From Membranipora membranacea (Eukaryota > Bryozoa > Gymnolaemata > Cheilostomatida > Membraniporidae): DNA of 64,000 nt. A program made the translations under genes and the position numbers. The notes under the pieces were generated by a model, which worked only from the letters and a program-made list of their open reading frames with translations, was not told where the DNA came from and ran no database searches. Shown piece by piece: positions 1 to 14,000 of this stretch. Location of the stretch: NCBI GenBank assembly GCA_914767715.1, contig OU612070.1, forward strand, positions 16,261,501 through 16,325,500. Direction: 5' to 3'. Every line of letters starts with the position of its first letter. Position 1 is the first letter of the stretch.

Positions 1-559
1 ACCCATCTTTACAATTTTATATTTCAATGACAGGTTATGAGCAGGTCAGTACTTTTTGTCAAAAGAAATATTTTGAAAAGGACACTCAAAATTTTTTCGG
101 ATGGTAACACTTTGTATATAAATAATATTTATTAGATTTGAAATGAATCAAAAGAACTATACAACCCAAACCATCAAAATCCTCTATTAATGGAATTATC
201 TATCATTCACCAAACTAGTTACATCTTATTGCACCCCGTCAAGTGAAATTTGAGAAAGAATGACAGTTAGCAGTTAACTTATGTGGCTAACAGTTTCAAA
301 TTTAAGATTACCGATGTAATCATAGATTGTTGTTTGTAAAGATGATTAACATCTCTCCTGTGAACAATTTCCAAATACAAACTGACAATTACAGTGCAGT
401 TCACTTAATTCTAACCTCTGGGGACCACAAAAAAAAATGTCTGAATCAAGTGACATTAGAATGAATTGAGATCTGGCTGAAGGGACCAATTTTCTTTGTC
501 TGAATTAACAGGAGGTTTGAATTATAAATTTTAAATTAACCAGCTTACACTGTTATGAA

Positions 560-690
560 ATGATTGTGAATGCAATGAATGTTAATGTAATGCAATGAAT
601 GCATGTGAATGTAATGCAAAGAATGCATGTGAATGCATTGAATAAGAATGTGAATGCAATGAAATGTGAAATGCAATGAAATGTTTTTAT
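560..690. repeat. Degenerate tandem repeat (GAATGCAATGAATGCATGT-like)
   Basis: Imperfect tandem units containing AATGCAATGAATG and GCATGTGAATG fill the intron just upstream of the sulfotransferase-like exon. The start codon at 676 lies inside this repeat and is not a real start. Confidence 0.7.
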
Positions 691-700
691 GTGAATGCAG

Positions 701-1464
701 GATTCGAGGAATACTTGAACATTTATTTAGAGCGATGGAGGCGACATCATACTTACTGGTTGTCGGAGTACAGCGGTGAGCTAATGGTTGTTTTATACCA
801 GAACCTGGTGGATGATATCACTCAGTTCAGGCTGATGACGAAATTCTTTGGTTATGACTCACAACGTGATGAAAAAATGTGAGTATTAAGCTTGTCATGG
901 GGAGGGGAAGGGGAATGGACAATGTAAAATCACTCAAACTATGGAAAAGACAAGCCAAGATGAGCAACAGTTGTCGAAAAACAATGTCATTTTTTTCACA
1001 TGCTCTAGAAACAAGCATAGTTAGGAATTTTTGGATTGTCATCACAAGCAAATTTCGTTCACGCTTTGAATGAAGTTTCGAATGCGCCGCAAGAAAAGAC
1101 CATAATCTATATACTCAATATCCATCCCTAATTTGCGACATATTGCAAAATGCTGGTTTTGATGGCTTTTGCAAAATTTTTGTTCCGATTCATCAATTAT
1201 ATTATTTGTATTATATTATATTATATTATGTTATATTATATTACCAAATTATATTATTTGTATCACTTTTCCAGGTCAGAGAGATTCTCATGCTTTCTAA
1301 GCAATCTTCGCAAGACGAAAAAGAAATTGAGGCCGTATATACCAGCAATAGATGGATCAAAAGAGAAATTGCGCTCCTTATGTTCAAATCAAATCGAGGA
1401 ACATATTTCTTTAGTGAATAATTTATACCATAAAAAGTACAATCGCCATCTTGGTTTGAGTTGA
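701..1464 (+). CDS. 3' end of a sulfotransferase-like gene (WSCD-type), partial
   Basis: Two joined exons, 701-878 and 1275-1464 (stop TGA 1462-1464), form the C-terminus of a protein that starts upstream of the window or in exons I could not find. The acceptor at 699-700 follows GTGAATGC, the donor is GTGAGT at 879, and the second acceptor is TTTTCCAG. The first exon reads LERWRRHHTYWL, then MVVLYQNLVDD, then FFGYD. This is the W..H..W / V.Y..L..D / FLG pattern found near the end of sulfotransferase domains, including WSC-domain (WSCD) proteins. The second exon is basic and holds RFSCFL and LYHKKY. The PAPS-binding 5' loop is not in view, so substrate and activity are unknown. The family call rests on one motif block and is tentative. 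The fit of reading frame and splice sites is better supported than the family. Confidence 0.55.
1198..1262. repeat. ATATT microsatellite
   Basis: Tandem TTATA/ATTAT units of about 5 bp with a few substitutions, inside the last intron of the sulfotransferase-like gene. Confidence 0.7.
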
Positions 1465-3233
1465 GTGCATATCCGACTATGCCAATAGAAACTTCTGACT
1501 TGACATCTTTTTGCACAAATCCATACTCAATCAGTTTCAATATTGGTTTTTTATCAGTGATTAATTTTTACATTATTTTTATTTATATTTATATATTATA
1601 TCTGGTAGGAAATTATTTTCCTACAATTAACAACATTATCACTGATAGCCTACTGCGTGCAGGCTCTACGCCTCCATTACTGATATCTTTTCATTTTCCT
1701 TTCTAATTTATACTTATTCATAATACAATATATAATATATCATAAAATATACATATACAAACTTTTTTCTTGTCTCCTTTTTAAAGTAGACATGTAAAGC
1801 CCTCGAATCAAGATGCGGAGCTATATCCCTGATACCAGCACTATTTCCCTCTGCATCATTTGTAATTTGTGTTAACTCCCTGCTTACAAAGTGGCACCCA
1901 GTGGCATATATCAAATTATATTCACATGACTACTATCAAGGGAAAAGTTGGAGTTTGTTCATAAGTCATTATCATCAGGACATAGCTTAAAATTAGTGGT
2001 TTGCCTGTCCTCAGCAGCAGCAGCAGCAGCAGCAGTTTTTGCTGCGTTACCATTTACATTGTACAAGAAATAAGCACTTGCTCGTAGCTGCAGAAGTCAA
2101 ATGAATTTGTTTGAATGGAGCACATGTTTTTATCATCACCGTCAATCCTCAATTGTCAATTAGTTAGATTTCTTGTTAACATTCATTAGATTGATAAAGC
2201 TATTGGGAGTTATCGTTGTTTGGAAGAAAAGGGGACAACTCAACCCTCCTTGCTCAACCTAGTAGATAGTATAGAAAAGAGAAATAATGTATTTGGTTCC
2301 TAAACTGTGTAATGGGAATGAAAATGATTGATGATTAAGTTCTGCTACCAGCAATCTGTTTGAGCATTGAACATGTACAGTCCTAAATATATTTTTAGCA
2401 TGTGAAACATTACTTTCTTTTAAATTACTGGACACAAAAATTTAAGGCAACTGATTTCATAACCAGTGTTGCATCACTTAATCTTTTTTTCTTTACACCT
2501 TACATGTGCATGGTAGCAACTGTAATTATCACAATCACAGGCCTGTAATTTTAGGGGTGGCACTAATGATTTGGAAACCTAGTTGCCATCGCCGTTATAG
2601 AGCACTTCCTATGCAGGCACATTATCAGTGCCAGTCATTGGCTACCCTGATGTATTTTTACCCACCCTGATGTATAGATTTACTGAAAACAGATAACCAT
2701 ATAACCTGATTTGTTATCGAAACCCTAAAAAACCACACAGACATGTAAACACTGCACTCCACACATTGCAAAGAGAAAATCAGACATTCTAGGTGAGAAC
2801 CTTCCCTATCTCATTGATATTATAGCCAATGGATGCCTGATCAAATATGTAACACTTGCTACATATTATCACAGAGTAAGGATATATGTCCTTACTCTGT
2901 GATATTGTCTATGGTTGCTGAAAAAGCGCACACAATTTTTACACGAGGATTTCGACGCAGTCTCAATGTACCAGCACCACGGATTATGCTGATGACCACA
3001 GATCATTGACTCTGTCAACCCTAAATCAAAAACACTACAAAATCTTTTTTTTTGGAAAGACTCTTACAAAAAGGAACACAGTGGTATTATGTCACAATAT
3101 AAAAAACACAGGCCGCACTCGGGACATGACATTCAGTTTTACAACACTCATTGCACTGTTGACCATTGCGTCTAGTCGCTAAGTTTGATTGGGTAGGATT
3201 AATCACGATCTGGATACTGAACAATAATCAGCC
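1465..3233. other. Intergenic region with a CAG run and a perfect hairpin
   Basis: No gene seen. It separates the sulfotransferase-like gene from the large 28-exon gene, so it should hold the polyadenylation site of the first and the promoter of the second. Landmarks are a pure CAG run of eight units at 2012-2035 and a 36-bp palindrome at 2868-2903 (ATCACAGAGTAAGG / CCTTACTCTGTGAT). No clear TATA box was found near 3234. Confidence 0.6.
2012..2035. repeat. CAG trinucleotide run
   Basis: Eight uninterrupted CAG units in non-coding sequence. I find no surrounding exon. Confidence 0.8.
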
Positions 3234-5035
3234 ATGGCTCAGCGGAAGTCACAATTTGATGACATGTTTATCATCAGCAGCCCCAGGGAATCTCAAGATA
3301 GATCTTCAAGTCCACTGACTACTAAGCACAGACCGTCACTGAAGCAGCTCAAGACAAAGGCCGCAAAAAAAGGTAACCATCGATTGCGCTATCAGTATCT
3401 TTCTTTTCTCTTACTTTCTTATCTTGCTTATCACAGGAGGATATTGTCTGCCAAATAAAATAGTGTAAAATAACTTATCGTATTCTTATGCTTAAATGAT
3501 GCAGTCCATGTGGATATTGAATAGCAAAGATAACTTTTTTTTGGAGGCCTGCTTGCCCACTAAGACCATAACATATTATATTGATTGTGGGTAATTGGGT
3601 TTCGATTCTTTCAATGGCAGCAGCAGCAGTGTGTCCTTGACTTGAATATTGTTGAATGCAGAAAACTTTAAATATATATAAAGTTTTACATATATATATA
3701 TATATATAACATATCATATTTACCCTGAACTGAAGGGAAAAACTATTTGAAATATGATAGGAATAGTATCAGATGGTAACAGAGCGTATTTGCCCTTGTT
3801 TATCCTATCCCTGTTTCATTCATACCCCTAGATCTGCCATCGGTTCCAGGACGAAAACTCATGATACAAGAGCGAGACACGAAGACACACATACTATCAT
3901 CACTGCCTGGAAGGAATAGGGGTGTTAAAGCGGTCTCTTCAAAACCTTCTCTCACCGAACCTTCCGAATGTTATTATGTTAACGATATAGGTGAGCAACT
4001 ACCAAAGAGGGGTGAAGTATTTGTGGGAGGAAAAATTCGCCATTTTTTGTGCATCCTCCAAATCGCTAAATTTTGAGCTATCCAACATTTACTCCTCCTC
4101 TTTGCTTCATAGACACTCCCTCATCAGCTAAACAGATTTAGTGTGAGCAAGCATTATGTCACCTCATTCAAACTGACCTAAGCTCTAGCTAAAATTTCCT
4201 CCTTTAGGGTAGCGTGGGATAGTAAGCATTTTCCAGCAGTTTCAAAACGGCGTGTCATTTTCTCATTTGAAAAATCCTAATTATTATTATTAATTATCAA
4301 TTGACTTGATTTTTAACACAGTGCTGCAAAATTTTCACCCTTTATTTCTGGTTGTGCTTTATGTTTCCTTCATGGCAGGGCCAAGCAAGCCGCAGAAAAT
4401 AAGGCGTACACCAAATCTAAAGAACGCATTGCACAAGATGGCCTCCAGAAAAGATGCAAGGATGCCAGTCTATGATCCAGCAGTCTTGGAAAGGGATCGT
4501 ATAAAATATGAGAGGTGATGTCCCTACTTCAGGCCTTTAGCACAAGGGGAGACAGGGACACTCTGCCTCCCCTAGAATGCTCATTAGAGTGGCCTAAAGA
4601 TATTATAATTGAATTTTCCAGGTCAGAATCAGATCATTTTGGACTTCCCTTTGCTATTTAATTATCATTAAAACTGGGTTCTCATCAGGAGGAGCGTACA
4701 ATACCCAACCTGGTGTTACTTTACACTCCAAAGGATTTTTGCCTCCCCTTCCGTTATTCCTAAACCCTGTTTATTACTTACAATCTTGGTGTGAGGTGAA
4801 CATTTTATATTTCCTGCAATCTGAGGATGTTCAAAGATTTTCTCAAATTCATTCATCATTACTTGCGCTGAATATTGGGACGATTGATATGGGTCATCAA
4901 AAAACACCCATACATTTAATTTGGCATTGTTGAAACCATTTGTTTTCATTGGATTGAGTTGCATTCCCTGATTTTATTTTGGTTTTTTTCGCACATCAGG
5001 GAGAACATCTTAGGATAATTACGGATGCAATAAAA

Positions 5036-5072
<37 letters not shown>

Positions 5073-8000
5073 AATAAAGTTTGATATCATTTTGGGAGTA
5101 AGAAATTAACTAAAAAACTAAATCAATATGTCGCAGGTTTTTAGAGGAGCTTAAAGAGCAGCAAGATGCCCAATCCCCTGGATCCCCCGGTGGAACAATA
5201 GACACAGATTTTGACTTGGAAAGTCTCGCCCTCAATGAAGAGGATACGGAATTTCTCAGGAGTTGGGCCAAAATTAACAAAGAATACACTGAGAAACAAA
5301 ATATATCTTATCAGATGATGGTATGATTATCCAAAATTTCATGAGATCGGGATCCTTCTTAACTCACTCATATATATATATATTATTTGTTATTCCACAG
5401 GAGAGCCAATTTAAAATCAAACAAAGAGATGCAAACAATGCAAATTCCAAGTTTTGTTTTCCTTATAAAGTGGGTCAATAAAGAAAGATGCAGAGGCCAA
5501 TGATAACAAATAATCCAATAATACAAAAAGTGGAATTTGAAAATTTTGTCAGTTACAGTGTTTTGCCAGCTCAGGGCAGTATATATACATTGTTTCTGGG
5601 TATCACTTTCCTACTACAAGGCCTCCTAGGAACTTGGAACAAAATAAGCGATCATTCATCATTGTTGATTTTGTAAATTGCAAAACATTTTTTTGAAACA
5701 TTAGTTTAAGCAAGCAACTCCCTGGTTTGAGTTGTCATATCCTGACCATGTCACTCTTCTAGGCACAAGCTTTGGCAGCAGCAAACAGACCTGCACCGCG
5801 TAGGAAGTTTACTACAGATCATTCAGGGTACCTAGAGAGGAAGGACCAGAGGCTAAAATCCGCACAGGAGACTTCCAGTAAAAAAATCAAACAGACCAAG
5901 AGAAGACTGAGCCGACTGCACAACACTGGAACACCAGCAGGTTAGCCTTCTACAGCCGACCCTGAATTAAACCTTAGTCTTCTGAGCTTAAACTGGAGAC
6001 TATCTTCGTAGTTGTCCACTCTCCAATTGGGTACTGTTTAACAAACGCAGCATTGGAAAAAAATGAATTAGGATGGCTATATCTTGAGTACTTTATGTAT
6101 GTGTCTGAGGCTATACTTATACTTACTATAACTAATTGGTTCCGATTACTCTTTGGTGCTACTAATAGCTCCAGAAAAAACTTCTTCTCAAACTCATGTT
6201 TATTAATGTGCCTTGTAGCACAGAGGCAGTTTTACGCTAGAGAACCGACAGTTGTCCATACTAAATTACCGGGTATACCAATGACAGCAGAATCCAGAGC
6301 TGAACTCTTTGATGTGGACGAGGCAGTTGAAACTTGGGAGGCTGCACAGCAGGTAGGCAGTCTAATAATTGTGCATTGCAATAATTGTGCATTGCAATAA
6401 TTTTGCTTGCGTTATGAAGTTAGGCCAGGGAGAATGGGTAGGCTGTGGTGAGGTCATAATTCGGTTTTTGAATTGGACCACTCCTGGTAGGCTTACTCGG
6501 AGCTTCTACCACAATCTCTCCAGAATCAAGCATAAACTGTGTTAATTTGTCCATCATTTCGTGGTTCCAAAAAGCGTACACACTCATGAAATAGGCTGCA
6601 TTGATTTAGATTGTATGAGTCGAGGGGAGCAGCGCAACAACTGACCGATGGTCCCACCTAATCCCTCATGCGAGCTAACTGCTGTAATATTGCTTTGTAA
6701 TTGCGTTTTATAGAGTGTTTCAGAGAAGTTGACAACAAGTCCACCAGGTCAGGCCCATGTACAGGGTACTAAAAGGACTTTCCCTGTGCTACTGGCTAGA
6801 AAATTAAGTGCTCGGGCTATACTAGGACAAGTTGGTGAGGTATGTACCCAAAATTTGCTAAAAGTAAATCTTAGAGCGGCCACTGTCTACCTAGTCAAGG
6901 TGTTGGCTCTGATTGGTGGATGGGCGGTGGGTCTCTCCGTCGCGCTCAAATATCAGAGCCATCACATTAGCCAGTGTCTACCCTCTATCATCAGCATTTC
7001 CATCGTTTGAGTGAGTAAATATCTGGAAGGTAGAGAGGCCACTTGTCATGAAAGGCTTTGAGAGAAGCATCTAATATAGCCAAAGAACCGGGTAACATAT
7101 AATTGGTAACAAGATTTCATTCCAAATAGGATGAAAAAAAAGATCACCAATGATAATTATTACAATGAAACATTTACTTCATCAGTATTGAGTCAAGCTC
7201 TTAAAATTTCACCATTGATCTGTAGCTCAAACGCACAAGAATTCATTTGCACAAAGGAATATGTTTGGTTTGTACAGCAGTTTTAGGTTTCTTCTAGCAC
7301 ACCACTTTATGATCGTTACTCACCTTTCAGGCAATAAATGAGGTAGACTGTTGTTTGGAGACAGTACGTAATCTAAAGGAAGGAGGCGGCTGTTCTCGTA
7401 CTGAAGTTCTTTTATCCAGCATCACGAGACTGCATGTTAACCTCACAACCATCGAGCAGAAATATGCCCAAGTGACAGGAATGAGCCTGAACGCTGTAAC
7501 AGAGGGTCTTGAGGACGAGGCAGCTGGAGATTTGTAAGATTACTTGAGTCCTTGCTCGAGTGTAAAATACCATGGGTGTCACAAACCCATCTTTATGATT
7601 TTGTGGTGACTGCGTTTTTTATGGTACATTGAGTCATCAGGTAGCATACACATACATACTGTGAATATTTATATTCTGATAAACCATATTATGTGACCTT
7701 TGTTGTAACGTTATGTAACTGGATTTGGTTGGACGGTTTTGTGTGATAGCTTGAGTTAGCTAGGAAAGATTCTAAGCAGTGCTTGTACAGTGAGGTTTTA
7801 CTTCTGTAAGAATAAAAGATGGAAAGATATTTTGTAAAGTGTTGATTGGTATTAGGAAGCCCAAAAAATAACACACATTTGTGACAATGGGATTGGCCAA
7901 TGTGTTGGCTCCGATATGATTGGCTGTTGGGTGAGAAGAGACAGGGAGTCAGCCAATCAGAGCCAACACATTGGCTACCATGACGCAACATAGGGATACA

Positions 8001-11000
8001 AATACAACATTCTGTTTGAAGTTGTCCTCACTTGGTAAATCTTGCTGTGATTGTTTGCAATTGGTGGACAACCCATGTAGACGGCCTTCTTGAGCACCTT
8101 AAACTGTGGTATGACAAACACTGCTGACAAAATTTGATATTAATTGTCTGCTAGACTGAGAGCTAAGAGCTAAGTCTTGTGATGTGTTAGGTTCATACTT
8201 TTAAATGATCAATATAGCAGGAATAGTAAAATAGTTGTATATCAAAAAAATTTATGACATTTCGACATCCTTTTCAATGTTTTGCAGGGTTGATACTGAA
8301 GAATACGCATTTGAAGCTTACGAAGATATGTACAAAAAGTAAGTGTTTTATCTTCTTAGGCCATCAAACTACAAACCTTGAATTTTCTTCATGAGCCCTC
8401 TCCTTCGCTTAGACAGTAAACACACATCATGAACACACACACACATATTTAATGAGTTGTCCTTCCATGTCTGAAAAAAAATCAACTACTCAAATACAGA
8501 TTTTTGGTGATTTGTGAAATATGATGGGATGATGGAAATAACAAAAGTTGTCCATTTCATTCTATGCATTGAAACTTTAAATCTCCAGATATGAAATGCT
8601 TTATCCTGCATGATTTTAATTTGCAATTGTGTTACTTTTACTCCTTTATCTTTTAATTGGATCACAAATGATCAAAACTTAAAATGATTTTTATGATTTT
8701 AAAACATTTTGCCATTTTGTAATTTAGAATGGAGTCAAACAACGAGGATGTGATGAAGGGTAAAACTCCTCCTGTACCTATTGATGAGGCTACTGCCTGG
8801 GATAATTATTATGATTCTCTCATAGCTGACTATGTGAGTAGATATTCAATACCTTGATTTCGTCACCTGAGACCCTTTTTTCGTAGGCACTTTTATGCTA
8901 TCCAACGTCCCTTGTGGGGCAAATGAGAATAAATGCTTACAGAAGTTCAGTTCAGTTCAGAAGCACCAGTGCACAATGTAGGGTAGTTCGTGAGATCTCT
9001 CGCCCATTAAAAGCATGGGTAGTGATCGGGATTCAAACCTACAACTTGAATCCAGTCTCAGCCCAAGCTTAATAAAACATTTTCAGAGTTAGGAATAAGG
9101 TAGTCTAAGTGCTCAGACGGGTATATTGCGCGTTAGTGGCATTAAATTATCAACCACCCAGTTGGGTGGTTGATAATGTAATGCCACTAACGCGCAATGG
9201 AGCCGTCTGAGCACTAAGACTATAAGGTCCTAATCTAAGGTCACTGTAAACTTTTTTGTAGTTCATACTGAAAGCAATGATATCAGGGAAAGTTGATGAC
9301 ACACAGTCTTTTGACAGAAAGGTGTTTGCTCTTACTTTTGAGCATGGTAAATGCCCAGTTAGCTGGAGAGAGATATTCTCCATGGCTCGACACAAACTTA
9401 GAGAACTGGTGAGTATTATCCAATGTGTTGGCCAATGGGGAAAAGTACCTATTGATGTAAATGAAAAGAAATTCAGTTTCACCTTCACTATATCTCGTAC
9501 TTTCAGTTACCTGGCATTGCATCTCTTTCCCACCCAACAGATAATCCTAAATGTATTTCACCCATCATAGTCCTTTGTGAACAGATTAACAGCAATGGAT
9601 ATTTTTGAAGGGGTACAATAATATCTTTTGCTTTCGATTTATTTTATTGACTTCATGGATTCAATATTTTTGCTTATAAAAAGAGATCATGGTAGAAAAT
9701 CTAAATTGGTGGTTTTCCAGGCACCAGACCTGTTCTTACTATGACGCGTTGTATAATTACTGATGTTACAAAACTCAAAAATAGTGATAGAGGCTCAAAA
9801 TCAAGCGGTTATAAAACCAAATCTTAACACATGTGAACAGAATCATAGATATCATTGAGATGAGAGATTAGTGCGCTGATATTCAGAGTCGAGGGGGGGG
9901 GGGCCTCTGGAACATTTTGTAATATACCGTTTTCCACTTGAATCATTCTGTCAGTCTGTTGAGATAAATGAAAGACTTGTGGAAATTTATGACATCGAAG
10001 GTTAGGCAAGATAACTTTATTTAAGAATGCCAAAAGTCACTACTAAATATTGCACCTTAGATGCATTTTATTCAACAAACTATTTACACATTTTCTTACT
10101 TTTCGATCAGGTTTGCTATCCGTATGCGAATGAAGGTCAGATCAGAATGTTGATGGACATGGAGAACGCCACGTTATACAGCACATGGCAAACGGAAGTG
10201 ATGAATAAAATAAAAGACAAATTGTCACATATCAAGGAGACCATTCAAAGGGTAAGCTTTCACATATTAATTCACATTGTTCAAGATTTTGCTCCAATTG
10301 ATTCCTCATCTAGTAGAGCCTGGAGTTTTGCAGTTGAGTCCAGCTGTTTTATGTTTCCAGTCCGCTCACTTCCATGGTGAAATATCTGTCTGGAAATTAC
10401 ACAACAGTTCAAGTTCTATCTTTGTTTAACAATTCATTTCCTCTCCGACCCTAGAAATATTTTGTGTTATTAATTGTCCTGTCATACAATATGCTTTACC
10501 TATACATCAATAGAAAATTGACTCTATTATCTCTGCGAGTAACAATGCGAGTGAGAACTTGGCCGCAGCTAGGCAAATGGAAGTTGTCAGCAATCATGTA
10601 AGACACAAGTCAAGCTCTGGTTTCATTTCTCAATCTTGTATAAGCTTGCCTCTGCCTATTCATCGGTTGACCTGGAGCATTGCTTTTCAATTTGACTAGC
10701 GATGTTGCAGCCCAAAGATAGATTGTTCATTGCACAAATTTTATGGGTAAAAATGATGTGTGCATGTATGCATGATACATGATGCATGATGTTTGATGAA
10801 TGCTGAATGATGTATGTCTGATGTATGTTCATGCAGTATGGCCAAGGAGTAGAAGGTGGCTCAGTGCCGGGCCTTCAGCATGCAAGTGTTGAAGGTCATG
10901 GGTTCGAATCCCACTGCAGTCCACTGATTATGAGGGAGTAGTTGGACCTCCAGGTGTGCTCCGACCTGCCTACAAACTGAGAGCAAATTGGCGCAGACAA

Positions 11001-14000
11001 TGCAGCCTCGCCCTTAAGGCACACTATTTCGCAGCCACAATGTGGTGAGGGACTAACCATTGGGATTATTTTAACCAAATCAAAAAGAAACGCTATTCTC
11101 AGAAAAAAATCATATTCTTTTATAAGCTAGAGCTTACCTTGAGCTATGAGCTATGAGCTATGAGCTATATCAGATATCTTTAATCCTAATTTGTCGATCT
11201 TTGTTAGATCGAACAGAAACATTTAAATCATCTTGCATTGACATCACATAACATTGGCTTTCTGTTGCTGCTCTACAGCAAAGGTCACACACAAAACAAT
11301 TTGCTTAGCCCTCCATGACTTCATCATCACTCTGGTTGTCACATCTCTTCGAAAAGCAGTTGATTTATTCCAGCTCGTACAAGAACTGCGCTTGGAACCT
11401 GCTTAGGCATTACTAGTGCTTCTCGGCCTATTGGCTAAGATCAAAGTGTCACTGCCAATGGCCGATTAGTGCCAGTTCAGTTTTGGCAGCTTGCTGCACA
11501 CTTATGATTAGGAGGTCCTCTATGGCCTCACCTCTAGGATGCATTCTAGTTTTCTAGGATGTATCACATTCTCAGTATGAGGATTAGGGCACCTTGCGTC
11601 CCTCTTTAGGGGCAGCCCAGTCTTCTGTTTCTTAGCAAACAGCAAGGCATTACCAGTGAGATCGCTTCTCGGCCTATTGGATAAGATCAAAGTGTCATGG
11701 CCAATGGCTGATTAGTGCCTGTTTCAGTTTCTGGCAGCTTGCTGCACACTCACGATTAGGAGGTCCACCATGGCCTCACCTCTAGGATGCATTCTAGTTT
11801 ACTAGGATGTATCACACTCTCAGTACAAGGACTCCGGGCAGCTTGCGTCCCTCTGGCAGCCCACCCTCTGTTTTGTCATAAACAGGCATTACTAGTGTTA
11901 ATATAAATATTATTTTGATCATTAATTTTACCATTGAGAATATGCTAGCTGTTTTTTTAATTTTAATAACTGCCTCGATTGCTTGAACAACCAAAAATGA
12001 ACGATCCAAATATCAATATTTGTCACATGCAGTTGGAAAACTGACAAGCTACTGATTCAAAAAATGTAATAAAATTGCAAATTATTGTTGCAGAAATCCA
12101 AGTTGATCCCTGGAGGAGGAGCGAAATGGAAGAAGTTTGCTCAGAAGGTAACCAAGCGGGATGACAGTCCACCGATACAGAGGAGAGATATACCGGGAAA
12201 TATAGGATATCGTGGTAACCATCATTGTTTCAATATTTAGAGTCTCAATTAAGGTGGAAGTTATTAAAAAGGTTGATTATTTATTATAGGTTTTCGCTAG
12301 CCTTGTCACGCGGCCACGGGTTTTGATTTATTTTTTTGGTTGGTGGCCTTGTATTTCTCGGTATAGTATCGGTAGCTGTCTTCTGCTGTTTTAGCTCTAA
12401 TCTTCACCACTTTGAGCTTGGACTTTTTCTCTGTTCCATAGGCAAATAGATTTACTTTGTCATTTATCACATTCAAAATAAATAAAAATAAGTTGATTGC
12501 ACAAAATTTTGCAGCAATAATGTGAAAACATGGCTAAACTAAAGTTTTTTAAATAACCATGCATTCACAAGGTGCATGCACAGGTTATTTTTAAATGACC
12601 ATGCAGCACATGTGTAGCGACTGAGTAAATTATCAAGCACTCAAACTTATGTCAATGTATTGCTCCATTGTTCTATTCTATCCTAGCCACTACAGCTATT
12701 TAAAAATAACTTGTACATGCACAATGTGCATACATGGTTACATTTCTTGACTCAGCCATGTTTTCACATTATTGCTGCAAAATTTTGTGCAATCAACTTA
12801 TTCATATTTATTTAGAATATGATAAATGACAAAGTTAATTCATTTGACTATTGAACAGAGAAAAAGTCAAAGCTTGAAGATTATGGCCTCAAGTGCACCT
12901 TACACCTAACAATCGTTAGATGATAATCTCAGGATCAATAGACTCATGTTAACTCATATCATACTTCTTTTTTTTCTCCAAAAGCCAAATGAGGCATCCC
13001 GAAGAAAAATCCATCCACTGCAATCATCTTTAACTTACCCAGCCCGGTACACTATAATAATATACCTCCGCATTATCACAAACTATTTTTTATCATATGT
13101 CCATGGACACTTGTAAATATCGTATAATATATTCATCCTGTTAATACTGCACATACCATCATAATATTTTTACTAATCAGGAACTATTCCTCTTTTCCTT
13201 TCATAGTCTATGACCAATAAGAAACTTGTATTTTCTTGCTGACTTATCTTCGAAACTTTATCCCTTTTGCTAACAGTGCATTCACCTTGTTATTACTGCT
13301 AATTCAACAATTTTTCTTTAAATAGATGTGCTTTTTGCCCCACATATTAATTACATCATTATCTTGTGAATACTGCAGATGCAATCACAATTATTTCAAT
13401 ATTTCAGGAAAATGTTCTTGGTTTTCATCCATAGCCTGTAACCAAAATAATTTTATCTTCTTGCCAACAGAACTTCTGAAATTTCATCCTGTATTTACCA
13501 GTGATTCAACAATTTGCCTGCAAACAGAGGTACTTTTAACTATGTGTTTTAATTTTAAATAAAACAGAATACTATTACTACAAAGTCAAAGCTCAAAGTG
13601 GTGAAGATTAGAGCTAAGACAGCAGAAGACAGCTACCGATACTGTACCGAGAAATACAAGGCCACCAACCAAACCAAAAAAACCAAAACCGTGGCCGCGT
13701 GACAAGGCTAGGTTTTTGCTAGATCAAGTATATCCATTTTTCCCGCATTGGAATTGCCCCCCTCTACTGATAAGGCATGTCAGAGGAGGGGGGGGGGGGA
13801 GTCAATTCCAATGCGGGCAAAATGGATCAAACTTGATCTAGGTTTGCGCAATAAGTCTTTAACTTCTTAGTTTGAGGAACAGTCATAGAGGATATCTTTT
13901 CATGACCTTTTAGTCAGAAATATGTATTTTATTCTAAGTCTGATAGGCAAACTGGAAGATTTAGCTGTATGTTACCTTATTTGTTGTTTTAGAATCGGGG

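Noticed and set aside
10857-10911. A tRNA gene
   Set aside because: A- and B-box motifs are present but the acceptor stem and cloverleaf are not; the sequence continues into a SINE body.
11418-11697. True U2 snRNA genes
   Set aside because: Only the first 30 or so bases match; the branch-site recognition and Sm-site regions are absent.
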